Shown: positions 11,490 through 22,899, counted from the first letter of the stretch. The stretch: 64,000 bases of DNA from Margaritifera margaritifera (GCA_029931535.1 JAQPZY010001688.1:9556001-9620000); one strand, 5' to 3'. Translations and numbers: made by a program. The notes: generated by a model from the letters alone, not told the origin.

Positions 11490-12345
11490 AACATACCTAC
11501 CAGATCACATACATACATACTCTGTACGGTCAATGGGAGTATTAGCAGTATACCTACCAAATCACATACATACATACTCTGTACGGTCAATGGGAGTATT
11601 AGCAGTATACCTACCAAATCACATACATACATACCGTGTACTGTTAATGGAAGTATTAGCAGTATACCTACCTAATCACATACATAAATGCTCTGTACTG
11701 TCAATGGGAGTATTAGCAGTATACCTACCTAATCGCATACATACATACTCTGTACTGTCAATGGGAGTATTAGCAGTATACCTACCTAATCACATACATA
11801 ATACTCTGTACTCTCAATGGGAGTATTAGCAGTATACCTACCTAATCACATACATACATACTCTGTACTGTCAATGGGAGTATTAGCAGTATACCTACCT
11901 AATCGCATACATACATACTCTGTACTGTCAATGGGAGTATTAGCAGTATACCTACCTAATCACATACATAATACTCTGTACTCTCAATGGGAGTATTAGC
12001 CGTATACCTACCTAATCACATACATACATACTCTGTACTGTCAATGGGAGTATTAGCAGTATACCTACCAAATCACATACATACATACTCTGTACTGTCA
12101 ATGGGAGTATTAGCAGTATACCTACCTAATCACATACATACATACATACTCTGTACTGTTAATAGGAGTATTAGCAGTATACCTACCTAATCACATACAT
12201 ACATACTCTGTACTGTCAATGGGAGTATTAGCAGTATACCTACCAAATCACATACATACATGCTCTGTACTGTCAATGGGAGTATTAGCAGTATTCCTAA
12301 CAAATCACATACATACATGCTCTGTACTGTTAATGGGAGGTAGAT
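11490..12345. repeat. 57-bp minisatellite, about 15 units
   Basis: The unit contains CAATGGGAGTATTAGCAGTA, then TACCTACC(T/A)AATC(A/G)CATAC and ATACATACTCTGTACTG. The period of 57 is a multiple of three, so each copy translates to the same 19 residues (MGVLAVYLPNHIHTYSVLS). This yields several open frames that I do not regard as genes. An internal higher-order duplication is visible: about 11820-11930 closely repeats about 11650-11760. Confidence 0.95.
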
Positions 12346-12629
12346 TTATTGATTGATTTCACAACTGCATTGATTTATGTCTCCAAGTAACTGAAATACG
12401 TGCTGTTAAATCAATAATTTAATCACTGCTTGTTTCTTACATTTCGTTAATTCTTAATGACCATGCATACCCTCCAAAGAAGGACTTGTCTAAGGATTTG
12501 CCCGCCAGCGTGGATTGTGTGCAATCGAACAGCAGGTAATAGTCGAGACAAATAGACATAAAAATGCATGGCTCTTTATAGCAACGTCGCTTGTTGTCTA
12601 TTTAATTAACATAAAAATCTTATCTCTGT

Positions 12630-12790
12630 CTGGTGTTTCATGGCACATCAACACATGAAGAATATATTGTGCCAAGGCTAGTAAAGTTCTTTGCCCTCGG
12701 GCACAGCGGAGGTGGGCTGATCTGATGGCATGTTTTGTTTCGAACATTACCAGTCGGACTGCAAGACCGAAAAGCTAATCAATGACAATA
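12630..12790 (-). mobile_element. Divergent SINE copy
   Basis: It aligns with the SINE at 21297-21545. CACATCAACACATGAAGAAT corresponds to CAACACAAGAAATG, GTTCTTTGCCCTCGGGCAC to GTGCCTTGCCCAAGGACAC, and GGGCTGATCTGATGGCATG to GGCTGATCAGATGGTAGG. The match continues into a degraded promoter half. It is the most diverged of the four copies in the window. Confidence 0.6.
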
Positions 12791-12911
12791 TATAAGTTTG
12801 CTTTTGTCGTTGGATTATGTGACTTTGCAAGTACTGTGGTTAAAATTTATTGTAATAGTTATAACAACACGACGCGAACCAGCTGACATGAAAATCAATT
12901 AATTGCAATAG

Positions 12912-12980
12912 AGATGCTGCTGCTATTGATGATTATGATGTTGTTGATGATGATGATGATGATGAAGAAGAAGAAGAAGA

Positions 12981-13077
<97 letters not shown>

Positions 13078-13112
13078 GCTGTTGATGATTATGATGATGA
13101 TGATGACACTGT
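12912..13112. repeat. Compound trinucleotide microsatellite (GAT, GAA, AAT)
   Basis: GAT and GAA units pass into a long AAT run interrupted once by AGT, then back to GAT. All three frames on both strands stay mostly open for this reason. It ends about 250 bp upstream of the glycosyltransferase-like coding sequence. Confidence 0.95.
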
Positions 13113-13285
13113 GGTGGTGATTCATTGATTGTTTTTATAAACAAAATGTTGCTATAACACTTTAGAGTTCCAAGTTAATGGTGAAAAGTCCAAATTGTAC
13201 CTGATATATTCAAAGTTATGATTTGTATTTTCACATTTTTCAGATTCTCTCTCATACTGCATTGTGCATTGTATAAGTTAATATC

Positions 13286-13305
13286 ATCTGTATTCTATTT
13301 TGCAG
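13286..13305 (+). other. Candidate splice acceptor before the coding exon
   Basis: TCTGTATTCTATTTTGCAG ends in AG at 13304-13305 and would start an exon at 13306, 53 bp upstream of the chosen ATG. A second good acceptor, TTTTCACATTTTTCAG, ends at 13243. Either would make this a single coding exon with one or more 5' non-coding exons outside the recognisable sequence. Confidence 0.5.
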
Positions 13306-13358
13306 CTTGTAAAAGAAAATCGAAGGAGTTTCGAAAGAGGAGCTTTGAAAATGTAAAA

Positions 13359-14462
13359 ATGAAAATTGTCCAGTATCGACCGATTCTCGTCCTCATTATT
13401 ATTATTGTGTTAGTGGTTTTATATATTCAAGTGAAATACACAAACGAGAAACGAATGGTTATTGAATGTGCTAAACTATTCAATGAAAAAAAGGAAGTAT
13501 TAACTCAGCAACGACTTGACAACATAGGCAGGTCAACAATTCTGCCAGGGACACATTCTGACTTGAATTCAGATATATCCTTGTTTAATGGTGTGAATCA
13601 TGGAGTTAAAAACCTGCCAATTATAACTCTTTTTTCATCTTTTAAAACCGATTATGCGATGGATTCGGATAAAGTATTGGTCTATAATAACACAGTGTAC
13701 AATTGGCAAACGCTCAGACCGCATGTGCAGTTAATTTTTTTCACAAAGGACACTTCCGCCGGTGACAAGATAAAGTTTATTCATTGGAATATATTTCCTA
13801 TCTTGCACTACTCTGAAAGTGGAATTCCAACTATTAAAGCCATGTATGAGCAAGCAAAAGAACTGTATAACACATATTGGTATGGATATTTTAATGGTGA
13901 TATACTTTTGACAGATGACATTTTAGAGACCCTAGAATATATATCGAGCGTATCAGACAATTTTCACAATGCCAGTATTCTTATAATTGGGAGAAGAATG
14001 AATGTTCTAAATGTTACGAGTGACGAAGTTAGAAAAATAAATGGTATCAAAGAATCCGCGAGATCTCGAGGATCCTTGTACGAAATTGATGCTGAAGACT
14101 ACTTTATAACAAACAGATTCTTTCCCTGGGATAAAATTCCTGAGTTTGTAATTGGCCGTGCAGGGTATGATAATTGGATAGTGGGTCACGCAAGGTGCGA
14201 TCTTGGGACCATTGTTATTGATGCAACGGAAACGCTCACAGCAGTTCACCAAACAACAACAAAAGGTGGGAACAAAGAAGGATTTGCACACGAGGATAAA
14301 AATTATAATTTAGAATTGATAAAAAGATTAAAATTGCCCAAGAGATTTTTACAAGGTCTTACAACTTGTGCAGAATGGAGAACATTCAGAACCGTAAAAA
14401 CTCGAAGAATTGAGTTAGTTAAAAGAGATGACCAACATAAAAACTGCAAATGCAAAAAATAA
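13359..14462 (+). CDS. Putative type II membrane glycosyltransferase-like protein (367 aa)
   Basis: This is the only convincing intact protein gene in the window. I chose the ATG at 13359 over the one at 13218 because a splice acceptor lies between them and because it puts a transmembrane anchor directly at the N terminus (residues 8-22, LILVLIII-type hydrophobic run). A short basic cytoplasmic end precedes the anchor and a lumenal stem follows it, as in Golgi enzymes. The lumenal part has LPIITLFSSFKTDY at 86-99 and YFNGDILLTDDI at 177-188, an acidic cluster like the metal/nucleotide-sugar site of GT-A folds. It continues with LIIGRRMN at 208-215, FVIGRAGYDNWIV at 263-275 and DATETLTAVHQ at 288-298. 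N-glycosylation sequons occur (NNT, NAS, NVT). The C terminus is Lys/Cys-rich (CKCKK). The motif order recalls uncharacterised nucleotide-diphospho-sugar-transferase-like proteins of invertebrates. Donor and acceptor are unknown. Base composition is coding-like and unlike the flanks. Confidence 0.8.
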   Translation: MKIVQYRPILVLIIIIVLVVLYIQVKYTNEKRMVIECAKLFNEKKEVLTQQRLDNIGRSTILPGTHSDLNSDISLFNGVNHGVKNLPIITLFSSFKTDYAMDSDKVLVYNNTVYNWQTLRPHVQLIFFTKDTSAGDKIKFIHWNIFPILHYSESGIPTIKAMYEQAKELYNTYWYGYFNGDILLTDDILETLEYISSVSDNFHNASILIIGRRMNVLNVTSDEVRKINGIKESARSRGSLYEIDAEDYFITNRFFPWDKIPEFVIGRAGYDNWIVGHARCDLGTIVIDATETLTAVHQTTTKGGNKEGFAHEDKNYNLELIKRLKLPKRFLQGLTTCAEWRTFRTVKTRRIELVKRDDQHKNCKCKK

Positions 14463-14653
14463 AGTGCATACAAAGTTAAAAGTGTGGTAATACTTACATG
14501 ATATTATTTAGCAACATAAGTATTTCTCGAATACTGTTCTCCACATTTCTCATGTGACTTCGTACATCTTGATGATTGAAATTAAAATGTTTAAGGTAGA
14601 ATATCTATCCAATGTCAAGTGGTGAAAACCTCTTTGAAATTTCAGATTTCGAC

Positions 14654-14659
14654 AATAAA
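14654..14659 (+). other. Polyadenylation signal for the glycosyltransferase-like gene
   Basis: A canonical AATAAA lies about 190 bp after the stop codon, in TTCGACAATAAAAG. Another AATAAA overlaps the stop codon itself (14458-14463) and is less likely to be used. Confidence 0.5.
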
Positions 14660-14852
14660 AGAAATTGCTTTTAAAATGCTTGATTAATTTCTTCACTTTG
14701 TTTGCTTGTTTTTTTTTTTTCTTTTTTTTTTTTTTAAAACAACAATTCAGGAAAAGCAGATTGAATCTCTCTTAAACATATTATTTTATAAAAGCTTGAT
14801 TTGATAGAACAGAGAAGTATGGAGAATTCTCAGTCAATAAAATGAACATTAG

Positions 14853-15002
<150 letters not shown>

Positions 15003-15354
15003 CCTAGAGAGATACACACCATAGTTCACTTTAGTTCAATAATACTTGTTTTTAAGAATTTCACATTTTAAAGTAGGACACAGTCAAATTAATATTATAA
15101 TATTTGCCTCATTTTATCCGTCAACGTCAGGCGCCATGTGCATCATATGTATAAAGTTAATTCTATTTACCAATGTTACTATCAATTATCAGTGTCATAC
15201 TTATTTCACTCTTTGTGTTTATTTGCATTTGTTACCTCTGACTCGAAATGTGTCACCTCTCACTCTAAATTTGTCACTCTGACTCCAAAATTGTGAACTG
15301 TTTAGAATTTATATTTATTAAAATCTGTCGAATTAAAAAAAATATTAATCTCTG

Positions 15355-15833
15355 TATGTATGTATGTATGTATGTATGTATGTATGTATGTATGTATGTA
15401 TGTATGTATGTATGTATGTATGTATGTATGTATGTATGTATGTATGTATGTATGTATGTATGTATGTATGTATGTATGTATGTATGTATGTATGTATGTA
15501 TTTATGTATGTATGTATGTATGTATGTATGTATGTATGTATGTATGTATGTATGTATGTATGTATGTATGTATGTATGTATGTATGTATGTATGTATGTA
15601 TGTATGTATGTATGTATGTATGAATGAATGTATGTATGTATGTATGTATGTATGTATGTATGTATGTATGTATGTATGTATGTATGTATGTATGTATGAA
15701 TGTATGTATGTATGTATGTATGTATGTATGTATGTATGTATGTATGTATGTATGTATGTATGTATGTATGTATGTATGTATGTATGTATGTATGTATGTA
15801 TGTATGTATGTATGTATGAATGTATGTATGTTT
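15355..15833. repeat. Long (TATG)n microsatellite, about 480 bp
   Basis: About 119 tetranucleotide units with a few interruptions (TTTATG near 15500, GAATGAATG near 15621, GAATG near 15697 and 15817). The period of 4 gives the same 4-residue pattern in all three frames, so the multiple long open frames on both strands are artefacts. Confidence 0.97.
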
Positions 15834-15839
15834 ATCTAA

Positions 15840-16920
15840 ACTGCATAGATTGATTATACAGTGTTGTTTTAAATAAAAATAGATGACTTTGCTCAAATAT
15901 TTATTCAGGCACAACTCGTCTTTTTCAATAGGGTTAGATATCGACATTTATATCACGGACGTCACCCCATGTAATAATGAATGAGAATTCTTCACTCGTT
16001 CATTTTGAAAAGATGTATTCAGCATTTATCCTAATGGCTCCTTAATTTCAGTAATCACTACAATTCAGAAATGTATTTGGAGAAACCTATGCTATAGAAA
16101 GCATTCAAACATTTATTTTCATTTTTTCTAAGCTTTATTTCAAGGTGTTAAAAATCCTAAAATAAAACTGTACAAAGGGACTATATAAAAGGTCAAAGTT
16201 AGTCAAATGTTTCACCTACCGGCAACTGTGCACTGACCTTTATGCTGAAGTAAAAAATTACATCTTCGTAATTTTAGCCGTTATTAATAGTTCATTGCAA
16301 TGGATACATAAGGTCCTACTAGAAAATGCAAGATTACTATGTTAGAGCCGTCAAACGATTAAACCGTACACGGCACTGATAATATCTCGATGTGCTGCGT
16401 ACCTTAACGCCTACTCTCTGTGAGAATCGGTTACAGCTATGTAGACATTTATTAACCAGTTAACTGTAATAGACTAGACACAGCCCATACCATAACACGG
16501 CAGGCTTTTTACATGACTTTATAAGGTCTTTATGAGGGGGCAACACTGATAGACTGTATGAAACCCTATATAAAGTCTGCTTTGCCATTAGTCCCCAAAG
16601 AGGTAAGGTCTTGTTTTGAAACCAATATTTTATAACGAGAAAACAAAATCCTTTGAGATATTTTACATTATTTATCTTACGTCCTATCTACCCCCACCCT
16701 CCCCCGACCTTTTCCTGGAAAGAATGTTTTAAAATTGACAACTTACGATTTAACGATACATTGCGCTATACTCTATTATGATATTATGAGTAAAACTACT
16801 TTTGTTCTACTAAAATGTGAAATGCTTTTTCGGCTTGTAGGAGTTTTATGATCATGCACCAAACATACCAACATGTGATTCTGAACGTATGTAAAACAGT
16901 GCGATAACTATCCGATATAC
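15840..16920. other. No recognised feature
   Basis: About 1.1 kb of AT-rich sequence with no supported gene, repeat array or transposon end. Confidence 0.55.
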
Positions 16921-17190
16921 CAGTGACGGATTTATGATTTGCCTACCCTAGGCACTGTCAGAGTTGTCCCCCCCCCCCCCCCCGCCCCCCCCCCCCCAGC
17001 CTTTAAACCAGAGCCTTTAAAGACCTTAACGCCTTTAAATAATGGCAAAATTTAACTAGAGCTTTATTCTTTTCTTTTTTCTTTTTCTTAAATTGTTAAA
17101 AGAGCCAGTTTTCATACTTTAAATCTGCCGACCCGGAATTTTACCATCTTAGGGAGCTGTTTTGTCTTCTTAATGGAGAATCCGCCACTG
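16921..17190. mobile_element. hAT-like MITE, copy 3 (different subfamily)
   Basis: The left end CAGTGACGGATTTATG and the right end, reverse complement CAGTGGCGGATTCTCC, make a 12-bp TIR with one mismatch. The flanks are CGATATAC at 16913-16920 and CAATACAC at 17191-17198, matching at 6 of 8 bases, a probable decayed 8-bp duplication. The interior has a C tract and an AT-rich half that differ from the 3070 and 9350 copies. Confidence 0.72.
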
Positions 17191-17518
17191 CAATACACGT
17201 CAGGATGACTTGACCAGTTATGCAAACTGCTTTCTGAGGGGCCAATATAGCTCATGACGCCTTAGCGCTTAACGGGGATCTATGACTTCTTGATTCGGAC
17301 GTTTGGCGTTAGAGCCAAGGTCCATGACGTTATAAAATCTTACAGGATTCTTACATCGCTCCGATCTTGAGGTTTCCAATTTGCTAGGGTCTTTAATATA
17401 ACACATCCCACCAAGAAACTGCACAATTATGTTTTCCAATCATTTCTTTGCACAATTGCCGAACAAGAACGCATATGCCCAATGTTGTTTACATTACAAG
17501 ACTCGCGAATCTACGCGT

Positions 17519-17520
<2 letters not shown>

Positions 17521-17595
<75 letters not shown>
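17521..17595. repeat. (AT)n microsatellite
   Basis: About 35 TA units ending in ACACACA. Confidence 0.97.
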
Positions 17596-17596
<1 letters not shown>

Positions 17597-17856
17597 AAAT
17601 TTGGCAGGCGCAGTAAATAACAGACATTGAAATGGACCACTGACCAGTCCAATCGCCATCTAGGTGTGAATCTTTATCCACTCATATTGGACTGGTACAG
17701 ATACTCATTGTATCCGTTTTGATGAACACAGTTGGTACCAAAAACATTTTGAAAGTACAATTGTAACATAAATTATTCTTAATTTAATCAGAAATAGTGG
17801 GGTTAAAATCACACGAAGAGGATACAGTTCGTTGCTGTTGTTACAGGACGAGTCAT

Positions 17857-17858
<2 letters not shown>

Positions 17859-17906
<48 letters not shown>
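17859..17906. repeat. (ATT)n microsatellite
   Basis: Sixteen uninterrupted ATT units. Confidence 0.97.
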
Positions 17907-17909
<3 letters not shown>

Positions 17910-18104
17910 ACAGGTTCAGAAGTATTTTCTGCTGGATCTTTTATAAACCAGAAGAATGAAATTGTTCACTGGTTATTCTAGATCATTCTTGAATTACCTC
18001 GCTAAATAGTTATACACAAATTTAACAACCTGAAATAAAAAATTTAAAAAGTGTAATACAAAAATCCATTGTTTGAAGGAGGTTTAGGGCATGAAAATTA
18101 TCAT

Positions 18105-18405
18105 CAGTACAACCTCGACTATACATTACTCCGTTAAATCATCAGTACAGCCCCAGCCAGCTATTACTCCGTTAAAACGTCAGTGCAACCCCTACTGTCG
18201 ATTACTCCGTTTAAACGTCAGTACAACCCCGACTGTAGATTACTCCGTTAAAACGTCAGTGCAACACCCACTGTCCATTACTTCGTTAAAACGTCAGTAC
18301 AACCCCGACTGTCCATTACTCCGTTAAAACGTCGGTGCAACACCGACTGTCCATTACTCCGTTAAAACGTCAGTACAACTCCGACTGTCCATTACTCCGT
18401 GAAAT
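18105..18405. repeat. 38-bp minisatellite, about eight units
   Basis: CCGTTAAAACGTCAGT(A/G)CAA recurs every 38 bp (18131, 18169 and onward), joined by CCCC(G/T)ACTGTCCATTACT. The first units are the most diverged. The plus-strand open frames across it are repeat translation. Confidence 0.93.
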
Positions 18406-19620
18406 GTTAAGATTCCCAAATTTATTTCTTCACGTATATCTCTTAAAGAAAAGACGTACCATTTCAACAGTCTATCTGTGTTTAGAGACCTTTCCAGTTA
18501 ATTTTAAGACCCAGTAATTTGAATATAATTTTGGTAGCAAAAAACATTTTCATTGCTATAGAATGTGTGCGAAATGATTTATCGTCAAGATTTTTGAAGT
18601 TGAAATCCATTGTTCTTTTTTGACACGACGAACGTACATTAACAAGAATACCTACTAAATTAGGTTGCTTAGCACAGGAAAATAAAAATAAGGACCTTCA
18701 GACAGGGAGGCAAAAATGGCATTTTGCGACAACATTGTTCGGCAACTGTATCAATGCAAGCTCTATTGACGTGAAGGAATTTATGCAATACAGATAACTC
18801 CAACCAGAAGTCTGTGACCAAATCTGTGTGTTATTGTAACTATTTATCTCCCTTGATGCATTAATATCTGTTTCTTTTTTTAATAGGAATTTTCCTTCGC
18901 TCACCGTCATTTTTTGGGTGAGTTTTAACGGCACTTTTAACACATTATTGGCTATATCTGGATGAGGAAACTGAAGATTAGCTTCATTACAGCAAACATT
19001 AGTTTTTCTTGAAAATGAGTGACCAAGAACGAACGATGAATGGATGGATGGATGGAACGATTGGTGGGCGAATGGAATGAAGGAAACAAGGATGCACAAA
19101 TGAATGGAAAAAATAAATTTGTTTCTGTATTATTTATATGGTGACATTTTATGTCGAAAATTATCTGTGTGTTCAGTCTTTCTTAGCTCTTGAAACACAC
19201 GTGGCATTTAGAAGATTAGAACGGAAATAATCCAGTGGGACACCTTTCATACGTTCTAAAGTGTTAGTGCCGATTGGTGGCATGGTATAGAACGTCACAT
19301 ATCTAGTTTTCAAAAGTCCTTTAAAACTACGGGATGAAATAAAACCAGCTTCGAGTTAATAACTTAAATCTTCATTTAAAGAAAACATCGAAAATGAGAT
19401 ACATGCATTATAGTATTTACATTAAAACTAATATCAGATCGATTGAAAAAATAACACTAAATTATCCAAGTATAATATTGCACAGGAAAACCTCTCTTTT
19501 GGACTTGGGATAACTGGTCTTATTACCAAAGTGGTCCTATTATTGAGGTCTAATTAGTGAGGAAGGGACTTTTTCTTCTTTGGATTTTCAATAATCACAT
19601 AATCATAGATTCATATTTTA

Positions 19621-19623
<3 letters not shown>

Positions 19624-19700
<77 letters not shown>
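19624..19700. repeat. (GA)n microsatellite in unit 1
   Basis: About 38 GA units. Confidence 0.97.
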
Positions 19701-19705
<5 letters not shown>

Positions 19706-19964
19706 AGTGAATGCATCATAATATATTGTCAGAAATTTAATTTATTTTATGATATGATAAAGATGAGTGTACAATGTCTTTAAGTTTGGTCTATATTTTT
19801 ATTTTATGATGTAATTAATATACGAGTCATATTTTAAAATTCGTTATCATCACCTTAGAAATGATTTTCGAGGTTTCATCATCAGAATCTTATTTTCTTC
19901 TTTCTCCTTTTCATTGCTTGATTGATTTATTACTCATATATTTTTCAGCATCACATTGCCTAGC

Positions 19965-20158
19965 TGAGCAGCAAAACTGAGTTCACAATATTCGGTTAGC
20001 CCCCAAACTGAGTACACAATATTCGGTTAGCCCCCAAACTGAGTACACAATATTCGGTTAGCCCCCAAACTGAGTACACAATATTCGGTTAGCCCCCAAA
20101 CTGAGTACACAATATTCGGTTAGCCCCCAAACTGAGTACACAATATTCGGTTAGCCTC
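19965..20158. repeat. 31-bp minisatellite, six units, expanded only in unit 1
   Basis: AAACTGAGTACACAATATTC followed by GGTTAGCCCCC is repeated six times. The matching place in unit 2 (about 26428-26458, AACCGAATACACAATATTCGG) has a single copy, and unit 3 has none, so the expansion followed the duplication. Confidence 0.92.
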
Positions 20159-20688
20159 AAATCCTTTTTCCAGCGATTACTCAAACGATTTGAATAGAAT
20201 CGGGATTTCTGTTAAAATGATGCAAGAAAATTTCAGAGATATACTCTACAGTATATGTAAAATTTATTCGTTTATTTTAATTAATTAATTTATTTATTTA
20301 TTTTTGCATTTGTTTATTTATCTAAGACTTGATTCATGGCTGTACGTGACAATTTGTCCCAGTTCTATCAATTTATACTTGGTTGCCTAGCTTTGCGGAT
20401 TGGTGCATTTTCAGCTGCTAGGGAAAGTCACTGAATGCATCGAATTTGTTTGTAAATGCAATGGCGTTCGTACGTTTGTCTGTGAAAGTCTTTTAGCGCT
20501 CTTGTGCATATGTATAAATAAAGAAAGTATGTTGTCTTACCTTTTCTTTCTTCTTGTTTTGTTTAGTTACAAAAATATCCACCTTTCAATCACACTGACC
20601 ACTGCGTATGATGAAACAGAACGCCTGGACTAATGGGTTTTCCTTTGATGCAGATAAAGGTATATGCTTTATAGCCACAAGCGGACGC

Positions 20689-20713
20689 CACGTGACGTGA
20701 CGAAATGACGTCA
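20689..20713. promoter_or_regulatory. Adjacent E-box and CRE-like motifs, unit 1
   Basis: CACGTG (20689-20694) is followed after GACG-rich sequence by a full palindromic CRE, TGACGTCA (20706-20713). The same arrangement is kept in unit 2. Regulatory use is inference. Confidence 0.3.
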
Positions 20714-21006
20714 TCATGCAGGATGCCAAGTTGTAAAATGTAAGAAGGGGTAGCGAGGATGGTTGATTATTAGAGTTGTCCGCTTTCACACTCTTGATAA
20801 TTTATCAGAGAAGTTTGTGTTTCTCTTCTTGGTCCTACCTGGTGGTTGTTTGGAGGTAGGAAGTAATATTCCGCAAGTAGTATTTTACTTATATGCATTA
20901 CCTGTAATATTATGAATCACAGTGTTTACAGCCTGGCTGTAATAACATATTTTGTATGTACCTAAGCTACCAAACGAGCTTGAGGACGTTAGAAATTCAT
21001 ATCTAA

Positions 21007-21286
<280 letters not shown>

Positions 21287-21289
21287 TTG

Positions 21290-21548
21290 GTTTGGTTTGG
21301 TCTATCGGCAACACAAGAAATGTATTTAGTGCCCAGGCAATATGACTAAAGTGCCTTGCCCAAGGACACACCACTGTAGACCACCCAGGCTGATCAGATG
21401 GTAGGATTGGAACCAACACCCTTTGGATCGCGAATTTGGGATGTTAACCATTGCGCCGTTACAACTCCTGTCTCCATTAGTCGCCTCTTACGACACACGG
21501 GACTATGCATAGAGCTTATTCTACATCGCCTTCCACCAGGGGGAAGAT
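21290..21548 (-). mobile_element. tRNA-derived SINE, unit 1 copy
   Basis: Read on the minus strand, a tRNA-like promoter has an A-box-like GGCGCAATGGTTAACATCC and a B-box-like GGTTCCAATCC. A central domain TGTCCTTGGGCAAGGCACTT follows, then a body ending in the TTTGG-rich edge. The central domain resembles conserved metazoan SINE cores. Unit 2 holds the same insertion at 27350-27605; unit 3 does not. Confidence 0.78.
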
Positions 21549-21590
21549 ATATAATAGACGGATAGACAGAGGGGCAGAGATATATTCATA

Positions 21591-21591
<1 letters not shown>

Positions 21592-21639
<48 letters not shown>

Positions 21640-21671
21640 TAGATAGATACAGAAAAGAGAGAGAAGATACA

Positions 21672-21735
<64 letters not shown>
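21592..21735. repeat. (CA)n and (AT)n microsatellites
   Basis: A CA run at 21592-21638 and an AT run at about 21675-21735, bridged by GATA and GAGA units. Confidence 0.95.
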
Positions 21736-21739
<4 letters not shown>

Positions 21740-21805
21740 GAGAGAGAGAGAGACAAATATGTAGATACAGAGATAGACAGACAGAGAAACTAACTATAGT
21801 GAATA

Positions 21806-22000
21806 CAGTAAATTCCGTTAATAACGAAGTCAGATATAATTAAATACTGGACGAAGCACATCACAGAATTCCTTCTGAACGAAGCACATCGCAGAGTTCC
21901 TTTTGATTTTTTTTATATAATATTTTTCCTCGGTTATAACGAAATTCGATTTTCACGATATGATTGTTTTGGTCCCGTGTTAAATACAGAGTTTCCTATC
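21806..22000. mobile_element. pogo/Tigger-like MITE remnant, unit 1
   Basis: CAGTAAATTCCGTTAATAAC at the left is preceded by TA. At the right, GTTAAATACAGAGTTT corresponds to a decayed inverted copy. The interior carries TTATAACGAAATTCGATT. The better preserved copy at 32545-32722 makes the pattern clear. The ends resemble Tc1/mariner-pogo terminal repeats with TA targets. Confidence 0.5.
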
Positions 22001-22899
22001 GCTATGTATTAAAAGAAGTAGGCATAATGAAGATAATATTATAAATTGACTAAATGTATTTTAAGTGCTAAGTAAAAACTAATACAACTTTTTGCCCGGA
22101 CTACACTGTAAGTACATGTACAAAAGTAACCTTAAGTTCTTACATACACCTGGATATAGGTACTTAACATGATGTCAGCTCAGGGGAAAGTTTGGGGATC
22201 ATAGCCTGTAGTATTGGTCAGCTAGTACTTCCGCGGTAAATACAGTGTATATTTCTTACTTGTTTCTTCTGTTTTATAATTATACCCGGTCTAGATGTAG
22301 ACTTTGTAGTACAGTTAACAAGTTTGTACATTTCAAGAGTATTCTTGGATTTATTAAGTTTATCAGAGAGTTATCGATGACAATAGATTATTGACTTGTC
22401 TCTAAAGACAGTCATATGGAAACAAAATCATCACAAAAGGACTACCTTTATTAGCGTCATGGTGTCATATTGTAACACGCACAGGGGTTCCTCTACCGAG
22501 CGAAGCAAACACCTGCGTGAGGATGGGCTGGAAGTCCCTTGTTTTCCCCTATTTCCAAGGACTTCCAGACAACATTTGTTGTCAACTGGAAGTTCTCGTA
22601 ACGCGCCAAGACTAGAAACAATTTTTCTCTAATCAATAAATAAATGACCACATTATCACAACTACAACTTCACATTTGCATGGCTTTTCCTTGTAGCATG
22701 CCGTGGCATGAAACACACATAACACAATTCAAACACGCAATGCAGGGAACTATAAAAATACTAAAGCTGCATCAATAGAATCTTGTCTCTATTTTTTCTA
22801 CTAAAATTTTACTTTTCATTATTAACCAATTATGGACCACCAAACCCGTATTTAACCCATTTCTAGACTGGTTCACAGTTGTTTTTATGCTAGTCTGAC

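Noticed and set aside
11533..12190. Three plus-strand frames of 60-98 codons with 19-residue repeats
   Set aside because: They are translations of the 57-bp minisatellite; the frames break wherever a unit has an indel.
13218..13358. N-terminal extension of the glycosyltransferase-like protein from the ATG at 13218
   Set aside because: The extension would span two good splice acceptors and put a second hydrophobic stretch before the anchor; the ATG at 13359 gives a standard type II topology.
15293..15947. Several 70-200-codon frames on both strands
   Set aside because: Pure (TATG)n translation.
18105..18405. CRISPR-like evenly spaced repeats (also 19965, 40857, 53175)
   Set aside because: The whole unit is repeated with no unique spacers, there are no cas genes, and the sequence is eukaryotic; these are minisatellites.
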